Source of the DNA: Pseudomonas oryzihabitans
Lineage (GTDB): Bacteria; Pseudomonadota; Gammaproteobacteria; Pseudomonadales; Pseudomonadaceae
Direction: 5' to 3'
DNA: 64,000 nucleotides
Assembly: GCF_014522265.1 (NCBI RefSeq)
Contig: NZ_CP017024.1
Coordinates: forward strand, 1,206,001-1,270,000
A program made the translations under genes and the position numbers. The number at the start of each line of letters is the position of its first letter. The first letter of the stretch is position 1. The notes under the pieces are model-generated. The model worked only from the letters and a program-made list of their open reading frames with translations, did not search any database and was not told where the DNA came from. Below are positions 37,032-45,161 of the stretch, piece by piece.

Positions 37032-38348
37032 CTAGCGGTACAGGTAACGGTTGACCACGCCTTCGAGCAGCTCCTGGCGACCGCTCACCGGCTGGGGCGC
37101 GAGGCCCTGGCTGAAGGTGTGCTCGGCCAGTTGTTCCAGGCTCAGCTGGCCACCGAGGATGCGCTGACCGAGGGTCTGATCCCAGCCGGCATAACGCTCG
37201 GCCTTGAACTTGCCCAGGGGATCGTCCTGCAGGAGCGCCGCGGCGCGCTCCAGCGACAGCGCCAGGGTGTCCATGGCCGCCACGTGGCCATGGAACAGGT
37301 CGACGTCGTCCAGGCTCTGGCGCCGCACCTTGGCGTCGAAGTTGAAGCCGCCGCGGGTGAAGCCGCCGCCCTTGAGGATCTCGTAGATCGCCAGGGTCAT
37401 TTCCTCGACGCTGTTGGGGAACTGGTCGGTGTCCCAACCGTTCTGCGGATCGCCGCGGTTGGCGTCGATGCTGCCGAACACGCCGAGGGCCACGGCGCTG
37501 GCGATCTCGTGCTGGAAGCTGTGCCCGGCGAGGGTCGCGTGGTTGGCCTCGATGTTGACCTTGATCTCCTTCTCCAGCCCGAACTGCTGCAGGAAGCCGA
37601 AGACGGTGGCCACGTCATAGTCGTACTGGTGCTTGGTGGGCTCCTGGGGCTTGGGCTCGATCAGCAGATCGCCCTGGAAGCCGATGCGGTGCTTGTGCTC
37701 CACCACCATGCGCATGAAGCGGCCGAGTTGCTCGCGCTCGCGCTTAAGGTCGGTGTTGAGCAGGGTCTCGTAGCCTTCGCGGCCGCCCCACAGCACATAG
37801 TTCTCGCCGCCCAGGCGGTGGGTGGCGTTCATCGCCGTGCAGACCTGGGTGGCGGCGCAGGCGAAGACTTCCGGATCGGGGTTGCTGGCGGCGCCGGCGG
37901 CATAGCGCGGGTGGCTGAAGCAGTTGGCGGTGCCCCACAGCAGCTTGAGGCCGGACTCGCTCTGGTGGCGCTCCAAATCGTCCACCAGGCGGGCGAAGTT
38001 CTCGCGGTACTCGGTGAAATTGGCGCCTTCGGGGGCGACGTCGGTGTCGTGGAAGCAGTAGTAGTCCACGCCCAGCTTGCTGAAGAATTCGAAGGCGGCG
38101 GTGGCCTTGGCGCGGGCCTGCTCCAGGGGCGAACCTGCTGCCTGCCAGGGCCGCTGGAAGGTGCCCTGACCGAAGACATCGCTACCCGGCCAGACAAAGG
38201 TGTGCCAGTAGCAGACCGCCATGCGCAGGTGCTCGCGCATGGGCTTGCCCATGACCAGGCGGTCGGCTTCGTAGTGGCGGAAGGCAAGCGGAGAATCGCT
38301 GTCGGGCCCGGCGTAGCGGACTTTCTCGACATTGGGGAAATAAGCCAT
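37032..38348 (-). CDS. xylA: XylA, xylose isomerase
   Basis: A 438-residue enzyme converting D-xylose to D-xylulose. The active-site His-Asp is in [11 protein letters not shown], metal and substrate residues in [14 protein letters not shown] and [20 protein letters not shown], and [11 protein letters not shown] follows. The start [15 protein letters not shown] (ATG 38348) is typical; the track frame opens further to 38585 without support. Upstream of xylF and divergent from xylR. No xylB lies nearby. Confidence 0.97.
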   Translation of the reverse strand: MAYFPNVEKVRYAGPDSDSPLAFRHYEADRLVMGKPMREHLRMAVCYWHTFVWPGSDVFGQGTFQRPWQAAGSPLEQARAKATAAFEFFSKLGVDYYCFHDTDVAPEGANFTEYRENFARLVDDLERHQSESGLKLLWGTANCFSHPRYAAGAASNPDPEVFACAATQVCTAMNATHRLGGENYVLWGGREGYETLLNTDLKREREQLGRFMRMVVEHKHRIGFQGDLLIEPKPQEPTKHQYDYDVATVFGFLQQFGLEKEIKVNIEANHATLAGHSFQHEIASAVALGVFGSIDANRGDPQNGWDTDQFPNSVEEMTLAIYEILKGGGFTRGGFNFDAKVRRQSLDDVDLFHGHVAAMDTLALSLERAAALLQDDPLGKFKAERYAGWDQTLGQRILGGQLSLEQLAEHTFSQGLAPQPVSGRQELLEGVVNRYLYR

Positions 38349-38433
38349 GGCGTTGTCCTTGTTCTTATCTGTCGCACCCGATACGGCGTACCGGTTTGCG
38401 TCGATGGTAGCGCCGCCACCCGGGCTGCCTATT

Positions 38434-38465
38434 GTGAAAATCACCAGAGCCAGGTGCGATTTTGC
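38434..38465. promoter_or_regulatory. Candidate XylR operator in the xylA-xylR intergenic region
   Basis: Inverted repeat GAAAATCACC ... GGTGCGATTTT with a 7-base spacer, between divergent xylA and xylR and 86 bases from the xylA start. AraC-type XylR binds paired AAATT/GAAAA-rich half-sites in other bacteria, so this is a fair candidate. CRP-like control cannot be ruled out. Confidence 0.45.
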
Positions 38466-38532
38466 CGCTTGAGAGGTGGGCTCGCCGGTCGTAGTCTGGA
38501 GCCCCGCCCGCGCCTCCTGCCGGAACCCCGCC

Positions 38533-39786
38533 ATGCCCAGCCAGCCGCCCGTCCACCGCGTCGCCCTGCTGTTCAACGGCAGCAAGATCTACGACAGAGG
38601 CATCCTCACCGGCATCGGCAACTACCTGAGCGGCACCCGGGCGCGCTGGGATCTGTTCCTCGAAGAGGACTTCCTCTGCCGGCTCAAGGGCATCGAGCGC
38701 TGGCAGGGCGACGGCATCATCGCCGACTTCGACGACCCGGCGGTGAGCGCCGCCCTGGCCCACAGCGCGCTGCCGGTGGTGGCCGTCGGCGGCTCCTACG
38801 CGGCCCCGACCGACTACCCGCCCGGCATCCCCTACGTGGCCACCGACAATGCCGCCCTGGTGCGCCTGGCCTATGACCACCTGATCGAATCCGGGCTGAC
38901 CCGCTTCGCCTGCTTCAGCCTGCCCGCCGCCGACACCAATCGCTGGGCCGGCGAGCGCGAGGCAGCCTTTGCCGCCCTGCTCCGCCGCGACGGCCTGCCG
39001 GTGGAGATCTATCGGGGCCTGGAGACCAGCGCCCCGCTGTGGGATACGGCGGTGGAACAGCTGATCGCTTGGCTGGAAGCCCTGCCCAAGCCGGTGGGCA
39101 TCCTCGCCGTCACCGACGCCCGGGCGCGGCAACTCCTGCAGGCCTGTTTCACGGCCGGCATCCCGGTGCCGGAACAGGTGGCGCTGGTGGGCATCGACAA
39201 CGATCCGCTGGCGCGCACCCTGACCCGCGTGCCCCTGACCTCGGTGATCCAGGGGACCGAGGCCATCGGCCGGGAAGCGGCGCGACTCCTGCACCAGCGC
39301 CTGCACGGCGTCGAACTGGGGGCGCCAAGGGTGCTGATCCCGCCGGAGGGCATCAACGTCCAGGCCTCCAGTCGCCACCAGCCGGTGCGGCATCCCCAGG
39401 TGATGCGCGCCCTGCACTTCATCCGCCAGTACGCCTGCCAGGGCATCAAGACCGAGCAGGTGGCCAGCTATGTTGGCATCTCCCGCTCGGCCCTGGAGAC
39501 GTCCTTTCGCCGCGAACTGGGACGCAGCGTCCACGACGAGATTCTCGGCTTCAAGCTGGCCGCTGCGGCCGTGGCGCTGCAGGAAGAGGCCCCGAGTCTG
39601 GCCGAGGTCGCCCGGCGTTGCGGTTTCACCTCGGCGCAGTACCTGCACGCGGTGTTTCGCCGGGAGTTCGGCTGTACCCCGCGGCAGTACCAGTCGAATC
39701 CCAAACCCCTGGCGAGCGCCCATGAAAAAGCCCGTCCGGAGACGGGCTTTCAGGTAGCTGCCGCGGCTTATTTGCCGACGGTCTGA
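38533..39786 (+). CDS. xylR: XylR, xylose-responsive AraC-type regulator, probably with a frameshifted 3' end
   Basis: Fusion of an N-terminal LacI/periplasmic-binding-like sensor ([21 protein letters not shown] to [19 protein letters not shown]) and a C-terminal AraC HTH pair ([22 protein letters not shown] and [22 protein letters not shown]), as in E. coli XylR. The ATG is 38533. The literal frame runs on through the dps terminator hairpin and into dps, ending at 39786. Inserting one C in the C4 run at 39706-39709 gives SNPKPPGERP and a TGA at 39723-39725, just before the hairpin. The intact protein is therefore probably ~397 residues. Confidence 0.9.
   Translation: MPSQPPVHRVALLFNGSKIYDRGILTGIGNYLSGTRARWDLFLEEDFLCRLKGIERWQGDGIIADFDDPAVSAALAHSALPVVAVGGSYAAPTDYPPGIPYVATDNAALVRLAYDHLIESGLTRFACFSLPAADTNRWAGEREAAFAALLRRDGLPVEIYRGLETSAPLWDTAVEQLIAWLEALPKPVGILAVTDARARQLLQACFTAGIPVPEQVALVGIDNDPLARTLTRVPLTSVIQGTEAIGREAARLLHQRLHGVELGAPRVLIPPEGINVQASSRHQPVRHPQVMRALHFIRQYACQGIKTEQVASYVGISRSALETSFRRELGRSVHDEILGFKLAAAAVALQEEAPSLAEVARRCGFTSAQYLHAVFRREFGCTPRQYQSNPKPLASAHEKARPETGFQVAAAAYLPTV
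39725..39750 (-). terminator. Terminator of dps
   Basis: Stem AAAGCCCGTC / GACGGGCTTT with a 4-base loop. On the minus strand five T residues follow, and it lies 18 bases after the dps stop. It may also serve xylR, since the predicted original xylR stop sits at its edge. Confidence 0.8.
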
Positions 39787-40298
39787 CCCAGGAACCAGGC
39801 GCGTTCTTCGGCCTGGTCGATCCACTCTTCCAGCAGGCTGGTGGTGGAGACGTCATTGGCGTCGTCGGTCAGGGTGTGGGTGGTACGCATGTAGGCGGCC
39901 AGCGACTGGTTGTCGTCGTGCAGCTCGGTCAGCATCTGGTCCGCCGACAGATCGGTGGCATCGCTGCTGGCCAGGCGCTTGAGTTGCACCATCTGCTCCA
40001 GGGAGCGCACGGTGGGCTGGCCGATCTTGCGAGCGCGCTCGGCGATCAGGTCGGTGATGCCGTACAGCTGGGTAGCCTGCTCGTCCAGCAGCAGGTGGTA
40101 GTCGCGGAAGTGCGAGCCCTTCATGTGCCAGTGGTAGTTCTTGGTCTTGATGTACAGCGCGAAGACATCGGACAGCAGCACGGCCAGGGCTTCACCTACG
40201 GCCTGCTGGTTCTGCAGGGTGGCGTCTTCGCCCTGATGGGCCTTCTGCTTGACGCTGGAAACGGTCTTGAGTTCTTGCTTGGCATTGGCAACGGCCAT
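39768..40298 (-). CDS. dps: Dps, ferritin-like DNA-protection protein
   Basis: A 176-residue iron-binding dodecamer that stores Fe and protects DNA in stress and stationary phase. The shared ferroxidase centre is in KTKNYHWHMKGSHFRDYHLLLDEQ (His/Asp/Glu in parts: NYHWHMKG; DYHLLLDE). The N-terminal tail is Lys/Gln-rich (ANAKQELKTVSSVKQKAHQG) and could bind DNA. Starts at ATG 40298 after AGGAGATCT. Confidence 0.94.
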   Translation of the reverse strand: MAVANAKQELKTVSSVKQKAHQGEDATLQNQQAVGEALAVLLSDVFALYIKTKNYHWHMKGSHFRDYHLLLDEQATQLYGITDLIAERARKIGQPTVRSLEQMVQLKRLASSDATDLSADQMLTELHDDNQSLAAYMRTTHTLTDDANDVSTTSLLEEWIDQAEERAWFLGQTVGK

Positions 40299-40671
40299 GA
40301 GAGATCTCCTGTCAGGACGTGAAGAGAAAAAGGGGTTCGCCTGGTTGGCGCGAACATCAACGTCTGCAGAAATCGACCGCAGCAGACGAAAAATCGTTCA
40401 TCGAATTTGCATATCGCCACCCTGGGCATGACGAATGGTTGCCCCTGTTGCGACTGCGTTTCATTGCCCGCCCCAGAGGCCTTCTCCTGCCGCGGCCGCT
40501 GCGCTTGTAGCTACTCCTGTAGGTAAAACCGTTTGTCTACTTTGCCGCCAAACCGACGCCGCGTGAGAACTGCTGCTCATTGCGCCCGGTCACCTAAAAG
40601 GCAAGGCACACGAACGGTCGCCGAGAACTCTCTGCCGGCCACGACAAGGTTCTGCACACAGGTACCCGCGC
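40299..40671. other. Divergent regulatory region between dps and the 40672 operon
   Basis: 373 bases without a gene. It has a relatively AT-rich part near 40370-40400 (ATATGCAAATT on either strand) that could hold the dps promoter, and an imperfect inverted repeat GTAGGTAAAAC...GTTTGTCTAC at 40519-40540, a possible operator. Two GAACT-type half-motifs (40566, 40624) resemble AlgU -35 elements, but I do not find a -10 at the correct spacing. Confidence 0.4.
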
Positions 40672-41385
40672 ATGACGACGCCCCTCAATCCCGCTCAGGG
40701 ACAACCCTCGCAGACCAAGGACGGTGCTACGGCAGAGGCCCATCTGCACGACCTCAAAGAGGTCGCCAGAGACACGGTGCAGGATGCCAAACAGGAAGGT
40801 GCTGCCCAGTACGAACACTATCGGGACACCGCTGCCGACCAGCTCGGTGCCCTTGCACAAAGCGCCCAGGCGGCCGCTGACGAACTTGAAGACAAGGACA
40901 CCCTGGGCCTGGCGCACTATGTCAGCGACATGGCGCAGAGCCTGACCGGCCTGGCCGAGGATCTGCGTGGCAAGAGCGCCGAGCAGCTGCTGCACCAGGC
41001 CGGAACCCTGGCGCGCGACAATCCGGCATTGTTCCTGACCAGCAGCATCGCCATCGGCTTCGGCCTGTCGCGTTTTCTCAAGGCCTCCAGCCAGCCGGAC
41101 ACCGGCAGCAGTTCGCGCGTCAGCGGGCCGGACGAGGTGCCCTCGCTGACCACGCCCGCGGTCGCCGCAGAAAACGAACTGGTGGAGCCAGCGGCCGGTG
41201 CCGATGTCATCCACACCAACAACATTCCCAAGGGTCCCGACCTCCATGCGCCGACCACCACCGGCAGCGGCGACCCCCTCGGCGGTGCGGCGATCAATCC
41301 GGCGCGTACCGGCAGCAGCCTGAACAGCGGCACCTCATCCAGCCACCTGGATCGTCCCACCCTGAGCGGAGACAAGCAGCCATGA
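40672..41385 (+). CDS. Stress-type membrane-anchored protein, first of a three-gene operon
   Basis: 237 residues. An acidic, helical N-terminal half (~25-95, DLKEVARDTVQDAKQEGAAQYE) and one hydrophobic segment (NPALFLTSSIAIGFGLSRFL, ~120-140) are followed by a long disordered Ser/Gly/Pro tail. The helix-plus-C-proximal-TM pattern is like YqjD/ElaB-type (DUF883-like) proteins, though I cannot match it to a family. Overlaps the next gene by four bases. The spacer between TM and C-terminus is likely unstructured. Confidence 0.7.
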   Translation: MTTPLNPAQGQPSQTKDGATAEAHLHDLKEVARDTVQDAKQEGAAQYEHYRDTAADQLGALAQSAQAAADELEDKDTLGLAHYVSDMAQSLTGLAEDLRGKSAEQLLHQAGTLARDNPALFLTSSIAIGFGLSRFLKASSQPDTGSSSRVSGPDEVPSLTTPAVAAENELVEPAAGADVIHTNNIPKGPDLHAPTTTGSGDPLGGAAINPARTGSSLNSGTSSSHLDRPTLSGDKQP

Positions 41386-41795
41386 TCAACGAGAATCCCA
41401 CTCCGCGCTCCACCGAAGGCGATACCTCGGTCGTCGGCCTGGTCAAGCAGCTGGTCCACGAGGTACCGGCGCTGTTCACCAAGGAACTGGCACTGGCCAA
41501 GGCCGAGCTGGGCGAGTCGCTGCGCACCACCAAGGCCGGTGTGGCCGGGGTCGCGGCCGGCGCCATCGTGCTGCTGGCCGGCTTCATCGTGCTGCTCATG
41601 GGCATCGTCTACTTTCTCTCCCAGTACCTCACGCCCTGGGCCGCTGCCCTGCTGGTGGGCGCCGTGGTCATGGTGATCGGTTTCATCATGCTGCAGTCGG
41701 GCAAGAAGCAGTTCGAGCCGTCCCACTTCACCCCTGATCGCACCGTCAACAGCCTGCAGAAGGACAAGGACGCCGTACGGAGGGCCGCACAATGA
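41382..41795 (+). CDS. Holin-X (YqjE-like) membrane protein
   Basis: 137 residues: a hydrophilic helix (VKQLVHEVPALFTKELALAKAE), then two adjacent membrane helices (VAGVAAGAIVLLAGFIVLLMGIVYFL and WAAALLVGAVVMVIGFIML). This is the Phage_holin_3_6 (Actinobacterial Holin-X) family that includes E. coli YqjE. Despite the name, these are usually bacterial envelope/stress proteins, not phage lysis genes. Overlaps neighbours on both sides by ATGA. Confidence 0.88.
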   Translation: MINENPTPRSTEGDTSVVGLVKQLVHEVPALFTKELALAKAELGESLRTTKAGVAGVAAGAIVLLAGFIVLLMGIVYFLSQYLTPWAAALLVGAVVMVIGFIMLQSGKKQFEPSHFTPDRTVNSLQKDKDAVRRAAQ

Positions 41796-42766
41796 GCATA
41801 ACCGACCAGATCGATCAGGAATCAAGAAAGAATCCCGAGGAACTCGAACGCGAAATCGACCAGAAGCGCGGGCACATCGAGGACCTGGTGGGCGCGTTGG
41901 AAAGCCGCCTGTCCCCAGGCCAGCTGTTCGACCAGGCGCTGTCCTACACCAAGGGCCATGGCGGTGAATTCGCCCATAACCTGGGCAACACCCTCAAGGC
42001 CAATCCGGTGCCGGCCGTACTGACCTCGGTGGGTCTGCTGTGGCTGGCGCTGGGGCAGAATCGCACGCCGGCGCCGGCCACCACAGGCACCCCGCTCAAG
42101 GACAGGTTGTCCGGTGCGCTGGACTCGGTCGCCGACAGCGCAGGCCATACCCGTGATTCCCTGAACCGTGGCAGTCACGACGTGCGCGACAAGGTCACCG
42201 GGCTGGGCGAGAGCGTATCGGTCAAGGCGTCCGAGACCGGGGAGCGGCTGAGCGATAGCGCGGCTCACGCCAAGGACGCCCTGGCCGACCAGGCGCAACA
42301 GCTCAAGGGTACCTTCGAGACCCTGCTACGCGAACAGCCACTGGTGGTCGGTGCGCTGGGCATCGCCCTTGGCGCCCTGCTGGGGGCCTCGCTGCCGCGT
42401 ACCGAGACCGAGGATCGCGCCCTGGGCAAGCACAGCGACAAGCTCACCACCAAGGCCAAGCAGGCGGCTACCAGTGGCTACGAGCAGGTCAAGGCGGCGG
42501 GACAGGACGTGGCGAAGGAAGCGCGCCAGGCCAGTCCTGACAGGCGCCAGCAAGGCGGTGCAGGGGTTTCGTCCAGCAACCTGGGTAACGATCCCGATGC
42601 GGGGGTCGAGTCGATGGCCGGCTCACCCGCCGCAGGCACTGGCAGTACCCTGGGGTCCACCCAGGCGACCGCAGGCATGAATGTCGGTCGTACCGCGGCC
42701 ACAGGCAGCACCCCTGGAATGGTAGGCGACGAGAGCGGCATGGCAACCCCACCACGCAGCTTCTGA
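41792..42766 (+). CDS. DUF3618 membrane protein
   Basis: A 324-residue protein with the DUF3618 N-terminus (NPEELEREIDQKRGHIEDLVGALESRLSP), a first hydrophobic stretch (NPVPAVLTSVGLLWLALG, ~70-90), helical repeats with SDSAAHAKDALADQ and a second short hydrophobic patch (PLVVGALGIALGALLGASLP). The tail is low-complexity Gly/Ser/Ala/Thr. In other bacteria DUF3618 follows a holin-X gene, matching the order here. Terminated by a strong hairpin. Confidence 0.88.
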   Translation: MSITDQIDQESRKNPEELEREIDQKRGHIEDLVGALESRLSPGQLFDQALSYTKGHGGEFAHNLGNTLKANPVPAVLTSVGLLWLALGQNRTPAPATTGTPLKDRLSGALDSVADSAGHTRDSLNRGSHDVRDKVTGLGESVSVKASETGERLSDSAAHAKDALADQAQQLKGTFETLLREQPLVVGALGIALGALLGASLPRTETEDRALGKHSDKLTTKAKQAATSGYEQVKAAGQDVAKEARQASPDRRQQGGAGVSSSNLGNDPDAGVESMAGSPAAGTGSTLGSTQATAGMNVGRTAATGSTPGMVGDESGMATPPRSF

Positions 42767-42810
42767 CCGGCAAGACTGCCGGGGTCATCCGATGACCCCA
42801 GCCATAGACA

Positions 42811-42851
42811 GCAAAGGCGCCCGGGTCTGCACCCGGGCGCCTTTGCTTTTT
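42811..42851. terminator. Strong bidirectional terminator
   Basis: Stem GCAAAGGCGCCCGGGT / ACCCGGGCGCCTTTGC with loop CTGC, then five T residues on the plus strand. It ends the 40672-42766 operon and is 10 bases beyond the stop of the small minus-strand gene at 42861. A second hairpin (GGGGTCAT/ATGACCCC) lies at 42781-42799. Confidence 0.88.
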
Positions 42852-42860
42852 GTGCCCCTG

Positions 42861-43013
42861 TCAGTAACCCGGATCCGGGTTTTCCTTGGGCTGCTCGGGG
42901 CGCTTGTCGTTCTGCGGGCGCTGTTCTTCACCGCCCTGATTGAGTTCCTTGTGGGTCTCGCCGACCTTGCCGGCGTTTTCCGGCTTGTGGTCGAGATCGT
43001 CGCGCTTGGCCAT
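42861..43013 (-). CDS. Hydrophilic 50-aa protein
   Basis: MAKRDDLDHKPENAGKVGET... ending PKENPDPGY. Fifty residues, almost without hydrophobics, rich in Asp, Glu, Lys, Asn and Pro, so probably disordered. A good AGAGGTGA ribosome-binding site precedes the ATG, and the terminator follows. Too small for routine ORF lists. Located beside stress genes (Dps, holin-X, DUF3618) and could be a stress-related disordered protein; no family recognised. Confidence 0.65.
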   Translation of the reverse strand: MAKRDDLDHKPENAGKVGETHKELNQGGEEQRPQNDKRPEQPKENPDPGY

Positions 43014-43082
43014 GATGCTCACCTCTTGTGGCTGAGTACATTGGGCAACGGGGCGGGGCCAGGGTGCCCCGCTCCCGGCAGA

Positions 43083-44063
43083 TCAACGTAAGGGGGGCGC
43101 CATGAACTCCGGCCCCACCGGGTCCTTGACGTGCTCGGCGAGGATGGCGTCGATGGCGGTCAGGTCCTCGGCGGACAGCTGCCAACCGAAGGCTTCGTCA
43201 AGGCCCTGCAGTTGCTCAGGCTTACGCGCGCCCCAGAGGGCGATGGTCGGTCCCTGGTCGAGGATCCAGCGCACCGCCAGGGCCAGCATAGACTTGCCAT
43301 GGCGCTCGCGGGCAAAGGCGGTCAGGGCCTCCACCGCGGCCAGATACTGGGCGAAGCGCGGGGCCTGGAACTTGGGATCGCCCTGGCGCAGGTCGTCGCC
43401 ATCGAATTGCGTCTGGGCATTCATGCGCCCGGACAGCAGGCCGCGGCACAGCGCGCCATAGGCCAGCACCACCAGGCCATGGCGCTGGGCGTAGGGCAGC
43501 ACGTCGGCCTCGATGGCGCGTTCGAAGAGGTTGTAGGGCGGCTGCACCGTGGAGGGGTTGGCGAACTGGCGGAAGGCCTCCAGTTGCTCGGGCGAATAAT
43601 TGCTCACACCGATGGCGAGGATCTTGCCCGCCTGCCGCAGGCGCTCCAGTTCGCGCGCGGTTTCCTCGTGGGGTACCTGGGGATCGGGCCAGTGCACCTG
43701 GTAGAGATCGATGCGATCGGTACGCAGACGCCGCAGGGAGTCTTCCACCTCCTGGCGAATGCGCGCGACGCTGGCGTTGCGGCGCACCTCTTCGTTGGGC
43801 CATTCCAGGGCCACCTTGGTGGCGATCACCGCCTGGTCACGGATGCCCTCCAGGGCCTTGCCGACGATTTCCTCGGAACGGCCAAAGCCGTACACCGGCG
43901 CGGTGTCGATTAGGTTGATGCCGCCCTGCACGGCGCCACGGATGGTCTCGATGGAGCGGGCTTCGTCGGTACCGCCCCACATCCAGCCACCGATGGCCCA
44001 GGTGCCGAGGGCGATGCGGGAAACGGGGGTATCGATACCCGGGATGCGTAGGGTTTCAGTCAT
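43083..44063 (-). CDS. Aldo/keto reductase
   Basis: 326-residue (beta/alpha)8 NAD(P)H oxidoreductase. The AKR signature is present: start PVSRIALGTWAIGGWMWGGTDE, the catalytic Asp/Tyr/Lys/His set in INLIDTAPVYGFGRSEEIVGKAL, and ATKVALEW, plus IDLYQVHWPDPQVPHEETA and GVSNYSPEQLEAF. Closest in feel to YajO/perakine-reductase-like AKR11/13 enzymes. The substrate is unknown. Divergent from a LysR gene that probably regulates it. Confidence 0.93.
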   Translation of the reverse strand: MTETLRIPGIDTPVSRIALGTWAIGGWMWGGTDEARSIETIRGAVQGGINLIDTAPVYGFGRSEEIVGKALEGIRDQAVIATKVALEWPNEEVRRNASVARIRQEVEDSLRRLRTDRIDLYQVHWPDPQVPHEETARELERLRQAGKILAIGVSNYSPEQLEAFRQFANPSTVQPPYNLFERAIEADVLPYAQRHGLVVLAYGALCRGLLSGRMNAQTQFDGDDLRQGDPKFQAPRFAQYLAAVEALTAFARERHGKSMLALAVRWILDQGPTIALWGARKPEQLQGLDEAFGWQLSAEDLTAIDAILAEHVKDPVGPEFMAPPLR

Positions 44064-44176
44064 GGGAAGCTCCAGGCGGGAACGCCAAGTCGGAAGGATC
44101 AGCCTTGTGAGGCTAATTCAAAAGGCGTTGAATAGGGCTCAACGAACGCTTGACCCTTATCGCGCGAGGATTGTGC

Positions 44177-45091
44177 ATGCCCACCCTGAATCGCGGCGAA
44201 CTGGCCGATCTCAATGTCTTCGTCGCCCTGGTCCGGCGGCGCAGCTTTCGCCAGGCCGCCATCGAACTGGGCGTCACCACCTCGGCGCTGAGCCATGCCC
44301 TGCGCCAGCTGGAGACCCGGCTGGGGGTCAAGCTGCTCAATCGCACCAGCCGCTCGGTGGTGCCGACCCTGGCCGGCGCGGCGCTGGCGGAAAAGCTCGA
44401 ACAGGGCTTCGCCCTCATCGGCGAGGCCCTGGGCGAGCTGGACCAGCACCGCGACGCCCCGGTCGGGCGCCTGCGCCTGAGCGTGCCGCGCGATGCGGCG
44501 CGGCTGCTGCTGACCCCGACCCTGCCCCGGCTGCTGGCCGCCTATCCGCAGTTGCAACTGGACATCAGCGTCGAGGATCGCCCGGTGGACATCGTTGCCG
44601 ACGGCCTCGACGCCGGCATCCGCTATGGCGACACCGTGCCCCAGGACATGGTCGCCCTGCCGCTCACCGACGAGTTGCGCTGGATCGTGGTGGGCGCCCC
44701 CGCCTACCTCGACCGTCACGGCCGACCGCAGCAGCCGGAGGAGCTTGCCGAGCATCGCTGCGTGCGGCTGCGGCTGGGCAACGGCGCCCTCTATCGCTGG
44801 GAGCTGGGCAGCGGCGCCACCACGCGGACGATCGACGTGCCCGGCCCGCTCACGGTCAACGAGACCGAGACCTCGATCCAGGTCGCCCTCGACGGCCTGG
44901 CCCTGGCCTATTGCCTGGAGTGGCGAGTGGCCGACGAATTGCGCGACGGTCGCCTGGAGCAGGTGCTGCCCGACTGGACCTCGCCCGGCGCGCCGCTGTG
45001 CATCTACTACCCGAGTCGGCGCCAGCCGCCACCCGGCCTGCGCCAGTTGATCGAGGCCCTGCGCCAGAGCTGGACCGGGCGCCACCCCTGA
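44177..45091 (+). CDS. LysR-family transcriptional regulator
   Basis: A 304-residue regulator with the LysR HTH (ADLNVFVALVRRRSFRQAAIEL, SALSHALRQLETRLGVKLLN) and effector domain. The ATG at 44177 has GAGGA nine bases upstream; the frame opening at 44150 is longer. Divergent from the aldo/keto reductase (113 bases), the classic arrangement for its own target. Followed 70 bases later by the OPT transporter. Confidence 0.92.
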   Translation: MPTLNRGELADLNVFVALVRRRSFRQAAIELGVTTSALSHALRQLETRLGVKLLNRTSRSVVPTLAGAALAEKLEQGFALIGEALGELDQHRDAPVGRLRLSVPRDAARLLLTPTLPRLLAAYPQLQLDISVEDRPVDIVADGLDAGIRYGDTVPQDMVALPLTDELRWIVVGAPAYLDRHGRPQQPEELAEHRCVRLRLGNGALYRWELGSGATTRTIDVPGPLTVNETETSIQVALDGLALAYCLEWRVADELRDGRLEQVLPDWTSPGAPLCIYYPSRRQPPPGLRQLIEALRQSWTGRHP

Positions 45092-45161
45092 GGACGCGAA
45101 CCAACCGCCAAGCCCGGGGGTCCCCTGACCACGCCATGATCGCCTGACCGAGGAGGCCCTT

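Noticed and set aside
41382-41795. Holin-X gene as sign of a prophage
   Set aside because: No other phage gene is near, and the family includes chromosomal YqjE.
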